DNA of 64,000 nucleotides from JANOBD01 sp031411495 (lineage in GTDB: Bacteria > Planctomycetota > Phycisphaerae > Tepidisphaerales > Tepidisphaeraceae), in contig JANOBD010000180.1 of assembly GCA_031411495.1 (NCBI GenBank), positions 67,072 to 131,071 of the forward strand. The letters are read 5' to 3'. The notes under the pieces are model-generated. The model saw nothing but the letters and a program-made list of their open reading frames with translations, searched no databases and had not been told where the DNA came from. The position numbers and the translations under genes were made by a program. Below, piece by piece: positions 34,412 through 43,249 of this stretch; position 1 is the stretch's first letter; the number at the start of each line of letters is the position of its first letter.

Positions 34412-34428
34412 TTGATTCGAGAACTGTC

Positions 34429-34815
34429 ATGATCAACAAATACATCGAGCTCGTTGAAAAAGAACACCTGAAAAAGGAACTCCCCGAGTTCCATGTCGGC
34501 GACAACGTCGATGTTCACACCAAGATCAAAGAAGGCGACAAGGAACGCACGCAGGTGTTCTCCGGCGTCGTCATCCAGCAGAACGGCCGCGGCGTGACCC
34601 GTACGTTCACCGTTCGCCGGATCGTCACCAACGAAGGCGTCGAGCGTATCTTCCCGGTCAACTCGCCGAACGTGCTCAAGGTCGTCGTGAAGCGCAAGGG
34701 CCAGACCCGCCGCGCCAAGCTGTTTTACCTGCGTGACCGCGTCGGCAAGGCGACCAAGCTCGCCGAGCGCAAGAACCACCTCGCCGGCGAAACCGCAGAG
34801 ACTGCCACCGCCTGA
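34429..34815 (+). CDS. rplS: 50S ribosomal protein L19
   Basis: 128 residues. INKYIELVEKEHLKKELPEF, GDNVDVHTKIKEGDKERTQ, FSGVVIQQNGRGVTRTFTVR and RIFPVNSPNVLKVVVKRKG are diagnostic of L19, which sits at the subunit interface. ATG at 34429 follows from homology. Last gene of the rpsP-trmD-rplS unit; a strong hairpin terminator follows 34 nt after the stop. Confidence 0.97.
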   Translation: MINKYIELVEKEHLKKELPEFHVGDNVDVHTKIKEGDKERTQVFSGVVIQQNGRGVTRTFTVRRIVTNEGVERIFPVNSPNVLKVVVKRKGQTRRAKLFYLRDRVGKATKLAERKNHLAGETAETATA

Positions 34816-34849
34816 TGCGGGCGTCGATTCTTGCTTCGCTGATCAAATG

Positions 34850-34897
34850 AAATAGCAGCAGACGATTCACGCACGCGTGGATCGTCTGCTGCTATTT
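34850..34897. terminator. Strong 17-bp hairpin terminator after rplS
   Basis: Perfect 17-bp stem (AAATAGCAGCAGACGAT and its complement ending GCTATTT) with a 14-nt loop. It ends in TTT on one side and begins with AAA on the other, so it could stop transcription from both directions. The U-run is short. Confidence 0.6.
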
Positions 34898-34976
34898 GGA
34901 GATGGCGCGCAGGCAAGCGCTTGTTTGCTCCACGCGCAAGAGTTGCGGCCCGCTGCGCTTCGGTTAATTTCAGGCC

Positions 34977-35381
34977 ATGGCGTGGGAATGGGCCCAGCGG
35001 TTGCTCGGCGTAAAACGGAATGTCGTCGATTCGCTTGGCGATCGCGGTGAGAATGTCGCGGCGAAATACCTGCGCACGCTCGGTTATCGCATTCTCATTC
35101 GCAACTGGGAATGCAAGTTCGGGGAAGTCGACATCGTCGCCCGCGACGGCAAGACCCTCGTCTTCGTCGAAGTCAAAACGCGAAAAGACTCCGATCCCGA
35201 GCCCGAAGAGCAAGTCAATATCGACAAGCAGCGCCAGATCACCAAGTGTGCCGACTTCTACATGACGCGCTACAGCAACATACAACCGGCCGTGCGATTC
35301 GATGTCGTCGCGGTCATCTGGCCGCGCAATCAGGAGCCGATCATCCGGCACCACGAAGATGCGTTCGCGGCGGTGAAGTAA
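34977..35381 (+). CDS. YraN/UPF0102 family putative endonuclease
   Basis: 134 residues of the restriction-endonuclease-like fold. Seen are LGDRGENVAAKYLRTLGYRI near 22 and the core acidic motif KFGEVDIVARDGKTLVFVEV near 48, which holds the GEVD and ExK residues of the PD-(D/E)xK nuclease type, followed by KTR. A possible role in recombination or Holliday-junction processing is proposed for the family but poorly proven. Located between rplS and a TatD gene. Confidence 0.9.
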   Translation: MAWEWAQRLLGVKRNVVDSLGDRGENVAAKYLRTLGYRILIRNWECKFGEVDIVARDGKTLVFVEVKTRKDSDPEPEEQVNIDKQRQITKCADFYMTRYSNIQPAVRFDVVAVIWPRNQEPIIRHHEDAFAAVK

Positions 35382-35387
35382 TTGCGA

Positions 35388-35480
35388 GTCGGCAGTCAAC
35401 GGTGGACGGTCGACGGTCAATCAGATAATTCAACGTCGTATTGGTATTAACCGCCGACTGTCGACCGCAGACCGCCGACC
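35388..35480. repeat. Quasi-palindromic spacer element, ACGGTCG family
   Basis: Left arm GTCGGCAGTCAACGGTGG followed by ACGGTCGACGGTCAA. Right arm CCGCCGACTGTCGACCGC followed by AGACCGCCGACC is its approximate reverse complement. It fills the YraN-TatD spacer. Confidence 0.65.
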
Positions 35481-35486
35481 CATCCC

Positions 35487-36284
35487 ATGATCGACACCCA
35501 TTGCCATCTCAGCGACAAGCGACTTGCGGGTCAGATCGATGCCGTGCTCAAGCGCGCGCAGCTCGCCGGCGTAACGCGCGTCGTCACGATTGCGTGCGAG
35601 CCCGCCGACTGGATCGAATCCACCGCGCTCGCCGGGCGTTTCGAAAACGTCTACTGCGCGGTCGGCATGCACCCGTGCTATCTGCCAAACACTGGTACGC
35701 CGCGATCCTCCACGCCGATTCCATCGCGCGAGGAAACCGATCGTCTGCTCACCGAACACCTGAAGCAGACGCGCGTCGTCGCGATCGGCGAAATCGGCCT
35801 CGACCGGCACTGGGATGCCACCGAGCCGACGCACAAGCTTCAGCTCCAGTACTTCGAGTCGCAGCTTCAACTTGCGACGACGCTCGACAAGCCGGTGGTC
35901 CTCCACACGCGGTCGGCCGTCGACGAGGCGCTTAACGTGCTCGCGAACTTCCCGAACGTCCGCGCCGTCTTCCATTCGTTCACTGGAACGGTCGACGAGG
36001 CGAAGCGAATCGCCGATCGCGGCTACTTCATCGGCTTTACCGGCCCGGTGACGTATAAGAAGAACGACGAGCTGCGATCGGCCGCCCGCGACTGCCCGAT
36101 CGATCAGATGTTCGTCGAGACGGACGGGCCGTACCTCTCGCCCGAACCGGTTCGCGCGCAGCGCATCAACGAGCCGGCATTCGTCGTCCATATCGCCGCG
36201 TGCGTAGCGAAAGAGAAGGGGATTTCCCTGGGAGCGTTCGCCGAAGCGACGACGCGAAACGCCCGCGGATTTTTTGGCCTTTAA
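35487..36284 (+). CDS. TatD family metal-dependent deoxyribonuclease/hydrolase
   Basis: 265 residues, TIM-barrel metallohydrolase. Metal ligands are in IDTHCHLSD (residues 2-10), AIGEIGLDRH near 95, VVLHTRSA near 135, VFHSFTGT near 160 and FVETDGPYLSP near 208. TatD proteins are 3'-5' exonucleases or DNA-repair nucleases; this one has normal family length and all expected ligands. It ends near the convergent pyrimidine-catabolism operon. Confidence 0.93.
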   Translation: MIDTHCHLSDKRLAGQIDAVLKRAQLAGVTRVVTIACEPADWIESTALAGRFENVYCAVGMHPCYLPNTGTPRSSTPIPSREETDRLLTEHLKQTRVVAIGEIGLDRHWDATEPTHKLQLQYFESQLQLATTLDKPVVLHTRSAVDEALNVLANFPNVRAVFHSFTGTVDEAKRIADRGYFIGFTGPVTYKKNDELRSAARDCPIDQMFVETDGPYLSPEPVRAQRINEPAFVVHIAACVAKEKGISLGAFAEATTRNARGFFGL

Positions 36285-36364
36285 GGAAGGCGGCCCGCCG
36301 AGCCAGAAAGCGCGGCGATCGCGCGGCAGATCACCGGAAATGGCTTGTTGCGGAAACGATACCG

Positions 36365-37486
36365 TCAACCACGCGCCAGCGAGTCGCTCTGTTTGACGAA
36401 CTCGTCGCCTTTCCATTCGCCATCCTTGGTGACCTTGCCGGCGGCTCTCGCCGAAGCGAGCGCTTTGGCTTCGGCCTGGCGGCGAACCAGGTCGGCATGG
36501 GTGCTGAAGAACTGGAGGCTGTGACCCTTGAACTCCTCGATACGCTCGAAGTTCTTCTTCGCCATGAAGCCCAGCAGTTCGTCCTTCATTCGCTTCACGC
36601 AGTCATAGCCGAACTTCATGACCCCGGTGCAGACCTGAACGGTATCTGCGCCGAGCAGGAGGAACTGGGCCGCGTCGAGTCCCGATTCGATGCCGCCGAT
36701 GCCCGAAAGCGAGCGGCCGGGGAACTTGTCGCGAATCTTTTCGGCGCACTCCTTGACCATGCGGAGCGCGATCGGACGCACGGCCATGCACGAGTAGCCC
36801 CCGGGCACGGTGTACCCTTCGACGGTCGGCTCAGGCCGAAGCGTTTCAAGATCGACGCCCATCACCGCGAGGATGGTGTTGATCGCGGTCACGCCTTGCA
36901 CGCCCGCGCTGAGCGCCGCGGCCGCACCGTCGGCGATGCTGGTGACGTTCGGCGTGAGCTTTGCCCACACAGGGATCTTGGCCGCGCTCATCACCCAGCC
37001 GCACACTTCGTTCATGACGGCGAAGTCCTGGCCCATGGCCGCGCCCATCTTGCGCTCCGGCAGGCCGTGCGGGCAGGAGAAGTTGAGCTCGAAGCCCGCC
37101 ACCCCCGTCGCCTGTGTGCGCTCGATGATCTCGATCCAGCGGTCCTTGTGATATTCCTCCATCACCGATGCGATGATGACGCCGTCGGGATGAGAATCCT
37201 TCATGCTTTTTAGTTCGTCGATCCAGACATTGAACGGGCGATCGGAGATGAGCTCGATATTCTGCCAGCCGATGATCTCGTTGCTCTTGGTGCGCAGGCG
37301 CGCGTAACGCGGCGCGACGTTGACGACCTTACTCGCATCGAGCGAGATCGTCTTGATGATGACCGCGCCCCAGCCTTCATCGAGCGCCTTGCGGCAGACA
37401 TTCGCGTTGGTGCCAGGAGGTCCTGAGGCGATGACGAACGGGTTGGGGAACTTGATGCCATCGACGGTGGTTTCGAGTGTGGGCAT
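36365..37486 (-). CDS. preA: Dihydropyrimidine dehydrogenase PreA-like, without ferredoxin domain
   Basis: FMN-dependent reductase acting on uracil/thymine, first step of reductive pyrimidine breakdown. 373 residues: PNPFVIASGPPGTNANVC near 14, the active-site Cys in ELNFSCPHGLPERKMG near 135, IPVWAKLTPNVTSIADGA near 165, GIGGIESGLDAAQFLLLGAD near 262 and QVCTGVMKFGY near 284. The bacterial PreA I know is about 410 residues and ends in a two-cluster ferredoxin domain; here the C-terminus has no Cys clusters. No PreT is nearby, so the electron donor is unknown. Last gene of the operon, 49 nt after the permease. Confidence 0.88.
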   Translation of the reverse strand: MPTLETTVDGIKFPNPFVIASGPPGTNANVCRKALDEGWGAVIIKTISLDASKVVNVAPRYARLRTKSNEIIGWQNIELISDRPFNVWIDELKSMKDSHPDGVIIASVMEEYHKDRWIEIIERTQATGVAGFELNFSCPHGLPERKMGAAMGQDFAVMNEVCGWVMSAAKIPVWAKLTPNVTSIADGAAAALSAGVQGVTAINTILAVMGVDLETLRPEPTVEGYTVPGGYSCMAVRPIALRMVKECAEKIRDKFPGRSLSGIGGIESGLDAAQFLLLGADTVQVCTGVMKFGYDCVKRMKDELLGFMAKKNFERIEEFKGHSLQFFSTHADLVRRQAEAKALASARAAGKVTKDGEWKGDEFVKQSDSLARG

Positions 37487-37535
37487 AGCGAATCTCCGGA
37501 CGAACGATTCAGAACCTGACAGGGGTAAGCACGGG

Positions 37536-39011
37536 CTAATTCGAATCGAGTACGCGCGGCGTCTCTATCTTCTGGCCGAGCATGAACAGAAAGTAAAGCA
37601 CAAATCCGAGAGCAAACGTGAGGAACCATGCGTAGCTGTACAAATGGTCGAGAAAGTTCGGGTTCGCGACCTGTCCGCCGGGCGTGGTTGCGGCATGCAG
37701 GAACCCCGGGACGCAAGGCGCGACCGCGATAACCAGCGCCGCGATCGCGCGAAGATTGAAACCGCCGGTGTAGCGATAGGCGCCGCGCTCATCAAACAGG
37801 TCCGGAACACTGAGTTTCTGCTTGCGCAGGACCCAATAGTCGCAGATCATGATGCCGGCGATGGCGCCCATCAGACCGCCGTAGCCGATCAGCCAGGTAA
37901 ACACGTAGTTGCCGGCCGACTCCATGATCTTCCAGGGCATCATCACGACGCCGATGACGGCCGTAATCAGCCCGCCGAGAACGTAGCTGATCCGTTTGGG
38001 GTTGAGGTTCGAAAAGTCATTACTCGGCGAGACGACGTTAGCGGCCATGTTGGTCGTGAGCTGCGCGAAAAAGATGATCACGGTTGCGAAGAGGACGACG
38101 GTAATGCTGTCGAACTTCGACATGAGCTTCACCGGGTCGCCGATGGCTTCGCCGTAGATCTTGAGCGTGGCGCTGGTGACGGCCACGCCGATGAAGGCGA
38201 AGAGCGTCATGGTGGTGGGCAGGCCGATCGCCTGGCCGAGTATCTGGTCACGCTGCGATCGCGCATAGCGGGTGAAGTCCGGGATGTTCGTCGAAAGTGT
38301 CGCCCAGTAGCCCACCGCGCTGGTGAGGAATGCAGGGAAAATCGCCCAGAAGTTGTTCTTCTGCTTCTGGAGCGCCACCGACCCTTCGAGGACCGGCCCG
38401 ATGCCGCCGGCTTTCCAGATCGACCACATCAGCAGCACGATGCCGCCGAAGAGCAGCAGCGGCGAGGCCCACGTTTCGAGTTTCTTGATTCCTTCGAGTC
38501 CGGCGACGATGAAGTAGACCTGGACGAACCAGAAGAAGAAGAACGCGATCCACGTGTGCAGCTGGACGCCGAGGATTGCCGCGCTCTCCTTGTTCCACCC
38601 GGGGAAGATCATGCCGACCAGGAGGTCGATCGCGCCAGCGCCGAGCCATGTCTGGATGCCGAACCAGCCGCACGCCACGATCGCGCGGAGGATGGCCGGG
38701 ATGTTCGCGCCGCGGGTGCCGAACGGCGCGCGCAGCAGAACCGGAAAGGAGACGCCATACTTCGTGCCGGCATGTGCATTGAGGCACATCGGGATGAGGA
38801 CGATCGTGTTGCCCAGCAGAATGGTGACCATTGCCTGCCACCACTTCATGCCCGCTTCGATCATCCCGCCTGCAAGCGTGTAAGTGGATATGACCACCGA
38901 CATGCCGATCCACAGGGCGGCGATATTCCACACCGACCACGTGCGCTGCTCCGGAGTGGTAGGGGCGAGGTCTTTATTCCAGAGGGAGGATGACGTGTCG
39001 ATATCGCTCAT
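37536..39011 (-). CDS. NCS1 family nucleobase permease
   Basis: Inner-membrane cation symporter for uracil, cytosine, allantoin or hydantoin, 491 residues and about 12 membrane segments. The N-terminus NKDLAPTTPEQRTWSVWNIA is typical of NCS1. Family phrases follow: AIVACGWFGIQTWLGAGAID near 118, DFTRYARSQ near 245 (the conserved substrate-region segment), and ICDYWVLRKQKLSVPDLFD near 400. ATG at 39011 was chosen because the motif begins soon after. With PreA and dihydropyrimidinase on either side, uracil or thymine is the likeliest substrate. Confidence 0.92.
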   Translation of the reverse strand: MSDIDTSSSLWNKDLAPTTPEQRTWSVWNIAALWIGMSVVISTYTLAGGMIEAGMKWWQAMVTILLGNTIVLIPMCLNAHAGTKYGVSFPVLLRAPFGTRGANIPAILRAIVACGWFGIQTWLGAGAIDLLVGMIFPGWNKESAAILGVQLHTWIAFFFFWFVQVYFIVAGLEGIKKLETWASPLLLFGGIVLLMWSIWKAGGIGPVLEGSVALQKQKNNFWAIFPAFLTSAVGYWATLSTNIPDFTRYARSQRDQILGQAIGLPTTMTLFAFIGVAVTSATLKIYGEAIGDPVKLMSKFDSITVVLFATVIIFFAQLTTNMAANVVSPSNDFSNLNPKRISYVLGGLITAVIGVVMMPWKIMESAGNYVFTWLIGYGGLMGAIAGIMICDYWVLRKQKLSVPDLFDERGAYRYTGGFNLRAIAALVIAVAPCVPGFLHAATTPGGQVANPNFLDHLYSYAWFLTFALGFVLYFLFMLGQKIETPRVLDSN

Positions 39012-39030
39012 GGTTTTTTGTCGAGGCGGA

Positions 39031-39069
39031 GCCTCCGGCACGTGTTAATCGCACTCACGTGCCGGAGGC
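39031..39069. repeat. Perfect 14-bp inverted repeat in the permease-hydantoinase spacer
   Basis: GCCTCCGGCACGTG (39031-39044) and its exact complement (39056-39069) flank an 11-nt loop. It lies between hydA and the permease gene in the same operon and could act as an mRNA hairpin or be a dispersed element. Confidence 0.7.
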
Positions 39070-39095
39070 CCGTGCCACATGAAGAGCATTGTGCT

Positions 39096-40475
39096 TCAAA
39101 CGGGAATCACCGCCCCGCGCTTGAGGAACTTGCCGTCGCTCTTGCTGCCATGGTATTTCCCCTTGTCGACGACGACCTTTCCGCGGCTCAGCACGGTAAT
39201 CGGCTCGCCCTTGATCTGCATCCCTTCGAACAGGCTGTAATCGCAGTTCATGTGGTGGGTCTTGGCGCTGATTGTCCGCTGCTTGTTCGGATCGAACAGG
39301 ACGATGTCGGCATCGCTGCCAACCGCGATCGTTCCTTTCCTCGGGAACATGCCGAAGAGCTTCGCGCTCGCGGTGCTGGTGAGCTCGACCCATTTGTTGA
39401 GGCTGAAGCCGCGCTTCATCGCGCCGTCGTAGACGAGCGAGAGCCGATCTTCGACCCCGGGCCCGCCGTTGGGGATCTTCGTGAAGCTGTCGCGGCCAAG
39501 CTCCTTCTGGCCCTTGAAGTTGAACGGACAGTGGTCCGTACTCACTTCCTGCAGGTAGCCGAGCTTCAAAGCTTTCCAGAGCGGCTCGATGTTCTCTTTG
39601 CCCACGAGCGGCGGGGTGAAGACGTACTTCGCGCCCTCGAAGTTCGGTTTGTCGTAGTAGCTCTCGTCGAGAAACAGGTATTGCGTGCACGTCTCGCCGT
39701 ACGCGGCGTTGCCTTCATCGCGGGCGCGAACGATCTCGCGCATGCTCGCTTCGCAACTGACGTGGACGATGAACACGGGCGCGCCTGCGAACTCCGCGAC
39801 ACGCAGCGCGCGAGCCGTTCCATCCGCCTGCATCACCGGCGGACGGGATTGCGCGTGATACTTCGGCTCGATCTTGCCGGCCGCGACGAGCTCGTTGATC
39901 TTCAGTTGGATCGCGTCGCCGTTCTCGGCATGCACGAGCGTCATCCCGCCGGCCGCACCGGCGCTGCGCATCACGCGGGCCATCGTCGAGTCGTCGATCA
40001 TGAATACGCCGGGATAGGCGAGGAAGATCTTGAAGGTCGTGATCCCCTGATCGATGACCTTGGCGAACTCCTTCTCCTGTTCCGGGCGATATTCGGTGAC
40101 GGCGAGGTGATAGGAGTAGTCGATCGCACAGCTGCCCGAAGCCTTGGCGTGCCAGTCGTCGATCGTCTGCTGGAACGTCTTGCCGTGATACTGGATGGCG
40201 AAATCGATGATGGTGGTCGTCCCACCGAAGGCCGCGGCACGGGTACCGGTCTCGAACGAATCGGATGAGACGGTTCCGCCGAAGGGCAGTTCCATGTGCA
40301 CGTGTGGATCGATCGCGCCGGGGATCACGAGCAGGCCGGAAGCGTCGATTGTCTTGTCGGCCTGCATGGGCAGGCCCGTGCCGATCGCCTTGATCGCGTC
40401 GCCATCGATGAAGACGTCCGCAACATAGTCGTCAGTCGCGGTGATGATCCGGCCGTTTTTGATGAGAGTGGTCAT
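39096..40475 (-). CDS. hydA: Dihydropyrimidinase / D-hydantoinase
   Basis: Zinc amidohydrolase of 459 residues that opens dihydrouracil or hydantoin to N-carbamoyl-beta-amino acid. Metal ligands: GAIDPHVHMELPFGG near 52, the carbamylated Lys in GITTFKIFLAYPGVF near 143, His in GMTLVHAENGD near 173, FIVHVSCEAS near 229 and VSTDHCPFN near 305. ATG at 40475 was selected because it directly precedes the beta-strand TTLIKNGRIITATDDYVADV; upstream sequence belongs to the repeat element. Second step of the pyrimidine pathway after PreA. Confidence 0.95.
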   Translation of the reverse strand: MTTLIKNGRIITATDDYVADVFIDGDAIKAIGTGLPMQADKTIDASGLLVIPGAIDPHVHMELPFGGTVSSDSFETGTRAAAFGGTTTIIDFAIQYHGKTFQQTIDDWHAKASGSCAIDYSYHLAVTEYRPEQEKEFAKVIDQGITTFKIFLAYPGVFMIDDSTMARVMRSAGAAGGMTLVHAENGDAIQLKINELVAAGKIEPKYHAQSRPPVMQADGTARALRVAEFAGAPVFIVHVSCEASMREIVRARDEGNAAYGETCTQYLFLDESYYDKPNFEGAKYVFTPPLVGKENIEPLWKALKLGYLQEVSTDHCPFNFKGQKELGRDSFTKIPNGGPGVEDRLSLVYDGAMKRGFSLNKWVELTSTASAKLFGMFPRKGTIAVGSDADIVLFDPNKQRTISAKTHHMNCDYSLFEGMQIKGEPITVLSRGKVVVDKGKYHGSKSDGKFLKRGAVIPV

Positions 40476-40493
40476 ATCGAACTCAAAATCAGT

Positions 40494-40583
40494 CACTGAT
40501 CTACACCGATTGCCACCGATGAAATACACAGAGTAGTAGGGCAACTCTTTCTTCGATCTGTGTTCATCGGTGCGTATCGGTGA
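40494..40583. repeat. Quasi-palindromic spacer element, ACACCGAT family
   Basis: Left arm units ACACCGATTG / CCACCGATGA with CACAG. The right arm CTGTGTTCATCGGTGCGTAT plus CGGTGAC is the approximate complement. It occupies the aminotransferase-hydA spacer. Confidence 0.65.
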
Positions 40584-40589
40584 CTTCTC

Positions 40590-41879
40590 TTATTTGGCTA
40601 GCGCCAGCCCCGCGTCGATGGCATCGACCATCTCGTCCACCTGGCTCTTGCCCGCGTTGAGCATCAGCCCGGTGCGGATGACGTTGCCGTAGAGCCCGCC
40701 CTTGCCGATCAGCACGCCGCGGCGTTTGGTTTCTTCGAAGACGGTGATGACGGCCTTGGCGTTGGGCGTTTTGCTCTTCTTGTCAGTGACGAGTTCGAGC
40801 GCCTGCATCATGCCGATGCCGCGGGCGTCGCCGACGATTTCGTATTTCTCCTGCAGCGCCTTGAACCGCTCGCCGAGATATGCGCCGGTCGTCTTGCAGT
40901 TCTGGAGAAGCTTGTCGCGTTCGATGACTTCCATCGTCGCGCGGGTGGATGCCATCGAGACCGGGTTGCCGCCGTAGGTGGCGAAGGTGATGCCGGGATA
41001 CTTGTCGGCCACCGCGGGCGTGGCGATGGTCATCGCGACGGGCGCGCCGTTGCCCATGCCCTTGGCGCTCACCATGATGTCGGGCTGCACGCCGAAGTGT
41101 TGAACGCCCCACCAGTGCTCGCCGGTCCGACCCCAGGCGGTCTGTACTTCATCCGCGATGTAGAGGCCCCCGTACTTTTTCGCGATCTCGGTCGCGCGCT
41201 TGAAGTACCCCTTCGGCGGCACGATGAACCCGCCGCTGCCGATGACCGTCTCGGCCATGAACGCCGCGATCTCGCCGCCGGTTTCGGTGAGGATGAGTTC
41301 TTCGATGTCATTCGCGCACTCGAGCGAACAGGCCGAGTCGTCCTTCGCGCCGAACGGACAGCGGTAGCAGTAGGGGGCGTGGGCGTGCTTCACGCCGGCG
41401 ACCGGGAGCGGGATCTTCTTCCAGCCGCTTTGGCCGCAGCCGGCGAGCGTCTGTAGGCTCCGACCCGAATAGCTGTGCCGCAGTGTGATGATGTCGAGCC
41501 GGCCGGTCGCGACGCGGGCGGCGTTCATCGCGGTTTCATTCGCTTCGGTACCGCTGCTGGTGAAGAACGTTTTGCTCAGGTCGCCGGGCGAGATGTGCGC
41601 GAGCTTCTCGGCCAGGTTGCTCATCTCCGCGTGCGCGTAGAGCGTCGAGCAGTGGCTCATCTTTTTCACCTGCTCGACGACGGCGTTCACCACGGTCGGG
41701 TTCGCGTGGCCGACGGAAACGGTCAGCACGCCGCCGAATGCGTCGAGGTATTTCTTGTTGTCATGGTCCCAGACGTAATGCCCTTCGCCGCGAACAAGCT
41801 CGATCGGCTCCTGGTAATACATCGCGACGGCAGGGAATAGGAACTCTTTGTGTTTGGCGACGGCTTGCGATTGGCTCAT
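40590..41879 (-). CDS. Class III PLP-dependent aminotransferase
   Basis: 429 residues, fold type I. YLDAFGGVLTVSVGHANP near 46, a TFFTSSGTEANETAMNAAR phosphate-binding segment near 102, the PLP Asp in YIADEVQTAWGRTGEHWWG near 245 and the Schiff-base Lys in MVSAKGMGNGAPV near 272 are all present. A Cys-rich insertion HAPYCYRCPFGAKDDSACSL near 175 marks the AGXT2/4-aminobutyrate-like subgroup. In this operon it most likely transaminates beta-alanine or 3-aminoisobutyrate, the end products of uracil and thymine breakdown. A beta-ureidopropionase, needed in between, is not in the window. Confidence 0.9.
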   Translation of the reverse strand: MSQSQAVAKHKEFLFPAVAMYYQEPIELVRGEGHYVWDHDNKKYLDAFGGVLTVSVGHANPTVVNAVVEQVKKMSHCSTLYAHAEMSNLAEKLAHISPGDLSKTFFTSSGTEANETAMNAARVATGRLDIITLRHSYSGRSLQTLAGCGQSGWKKIPLPVAGVKHAHAPYCYRCPFGAKDDSACSLECANDIEELILTETGGEIAAFMAETVIGSGGFIVPPKGYFKRATEIAKKYGGLYIADEVQTAWGRTGEHWWGVQHFGVQPDIMVSAKGMGNGAPVAMTIATPAVADKYPGITFATYGGNPVSMASTRATMEVIERDKLLQNCKTTGAYLGERFKALQEKYEIVGDARGIGMMQALELVTDKKSKTPNAKAVITVFEETKRRGVLIGKGGLYGNVIRTGLMLNAGKSQVDEMVDAIDAGLALAK

Positions 41880-42194
41880 GAGAAATGCACCTGTCGGTGA
41901 AGTGGGCGGACGTGTCGCCCGGGCGAATCCATTCGTTTCAGGCAAACCGAGGCATCATAAATCGAGACGCGCAACAGTAAAGGGGAATCTTCGCGATCCT
42001 GGTTGGCCCGGTCGTGCCCGTCAGCCCGGTGGAATCCATCGGGCGCTTCAGGCTCCAAGCTGCGGTTTTCACAGCTCACGTGCTTTCAAACAGACAAAGG
42101 CGCCCCGCACATTTTTCGACCGGGGCGCGTCAGTCTCCATTCCTACGGGGCGATCGTCGTACCTTCGATCGTGAACTGATCTCGCTTAGGATGC
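41880..42194. other. Divergent promoter region
   Basis: 315 nt between the pyrimidine operon and the sugar isomerase-like gene. It contains a minus-strand promoter candidate (separate entry); no gene, no repeat element and no clear plus-strand promoter is visible. Confidence 0.55.
41954..41981 (-). promoter_or_regulatory. Candidate promoter of the pyrimidine-catabolism operon
   Basis: On the minus strand TTTACT (41981-41976) and TATGAT (41959-41954, 5 of 6) with a 16-nt spacer, 75 nt upstream of the aminotransferase ATG. Confidence 0.4.
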
Positions 42195-43043
42195 ATGCCT
42201 ATGAAGCTCGCCTTTTCGACCAACGCGTTCACGCGGTTTTCGCTCGTCGACGCGATTGACGCGATCGGAAAGGCCGGCTTCGAAGGCGTCGAGATCCTGG
42301 CCGATGCGCCTCACGCCTATCCCGGCCGGATCGACGCCGAGTTCACTTCTCAAGTGGTGGCCGCGCTCGGTCGGAACAACCTCTTGGTGAGCAACGTAAA
42401 CGTGAACTGCACCTTCGGCTACTGGCAGGACGCGCCGCCCGAGCCGTACTTCGAGCCGTCGATCATTTCGCCGGTCAAGCGATATCGCGACGATCGGATC
42501 GCGTTCATCGCGAAGACGATTTCGTTCGCAAAGGAGATCGGCGCGGGGAACATCAGCATCACGTCTGGGAGGATGCTGGGCAACGTCAACCCGAAGCTCG
42601 CCGCCGTACACTTGGAAGAATCACTCAAACGGATTCTCGACCTGGCAGAGCGCGGGCAGATCGACGTCGGCATCGAATGTGAGCCGGGACTTTATCTCGA
42701 GTACATCGAGGAACTCATCGAGTGGATTGACCGCCTCGGCTCGCCGCGGCTGGGGGCAAACCTGGATGTCGGCCATTGCCAGGTGATCGGCGAAATGATC
42801 CCCACCGAGGTCCGCCGGCTTGGGGAGCGGATCTGGAACCTCCACGTCGAAGGCATGCCGGGCCGGAAGCATTATCATCTGGTTCCCGGCGATCCATCGG
42901 ACACGCTCGACTGGAAAGGGCTGAAAGCCGCGCTCGCCGACATCGGCTACGACCGTTTCGCCACCGTCGAGCTCTACACAATGACCGCCGACCCGCACGA
43001 TGCAGCGCGCCGCAGTCTCGATTTCCTGCGTCGATGGACGTGA
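42195..43043 (+). CDS. Sugar phosphate isomerase/epimerase-like TIM-barrel protein
   Basis: 282 residues of the xylose-isomerase-like (AP endonuclease 2) family. Typical phrases: KLAFSTNAFTRFSLVDAIDA at the N-terminus, AGFEGVEILADAPH, metal ligand Glu in VGIECEPGLYLEY near 155, GANLDVGHCQVIGE near 190 and IWNLHVEGMPGRKHYHLVPG near 215. The family includes isomerases, epimerases and dehydratases of free or phosphorylated sugars. The neighbour downstream starts a nucleotide-sugar cluster but is 206 nt away, so the link is uncertain. ATG at 42201 is an alternative start. Confidence 0.85.
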   Translation: MPMKLAFSTNAFTRFSLVDAIDAIGKAGFEGVEILADAPHAYPGRIDAEFTSQVVAALGRNNLLVSNVNVNCTFGYWQDAPPEPYFEPSIISPVKRYRDDRIAFIAKTISFAKEIGAGNISITSGRMLGNVNPKLAAVHLEESLKRILDLAERGQIDVGIECEPGLYLEYIEELIEWIDRLGSPRLGANLDVGHCQVIGEMIPTEVRRLGERIWNLHVEGMPGRKHYHLVPGDPSDTLDWKGLKAALADIGYDRFATVELYTMTADPHDAARRSLDFLRRWT

Positions 43044-43249
43044 AGTGAAAGATAGCGCCTGTGTCCGGTAACGATTCGCATCGGCTCGTTCGGCGCAATC
43101 GATACGATCGGGCAGGGAAGCTCATGTCTATCGATCGCTTTTCGGAACAGCCGAGAACTTGACGTCGATTCAGGCCGATGGACTGTTGAAGCAGGTGTGT
43201 TCGCCAGCGATCACCGATCGGTGTCAGGATGGCTCCAGAGGGAAGAATC

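Noticed and set aside
37320..38993. Plus-strand open frame of 557 codons antisense to the NCS1 permease gene
   Set aside because: Strongly Arg/Asp/His-rich, low-complexity translation without domains. The opposite strand encodes a complete, recognisable permease. GC-rich third positions create such shadows.
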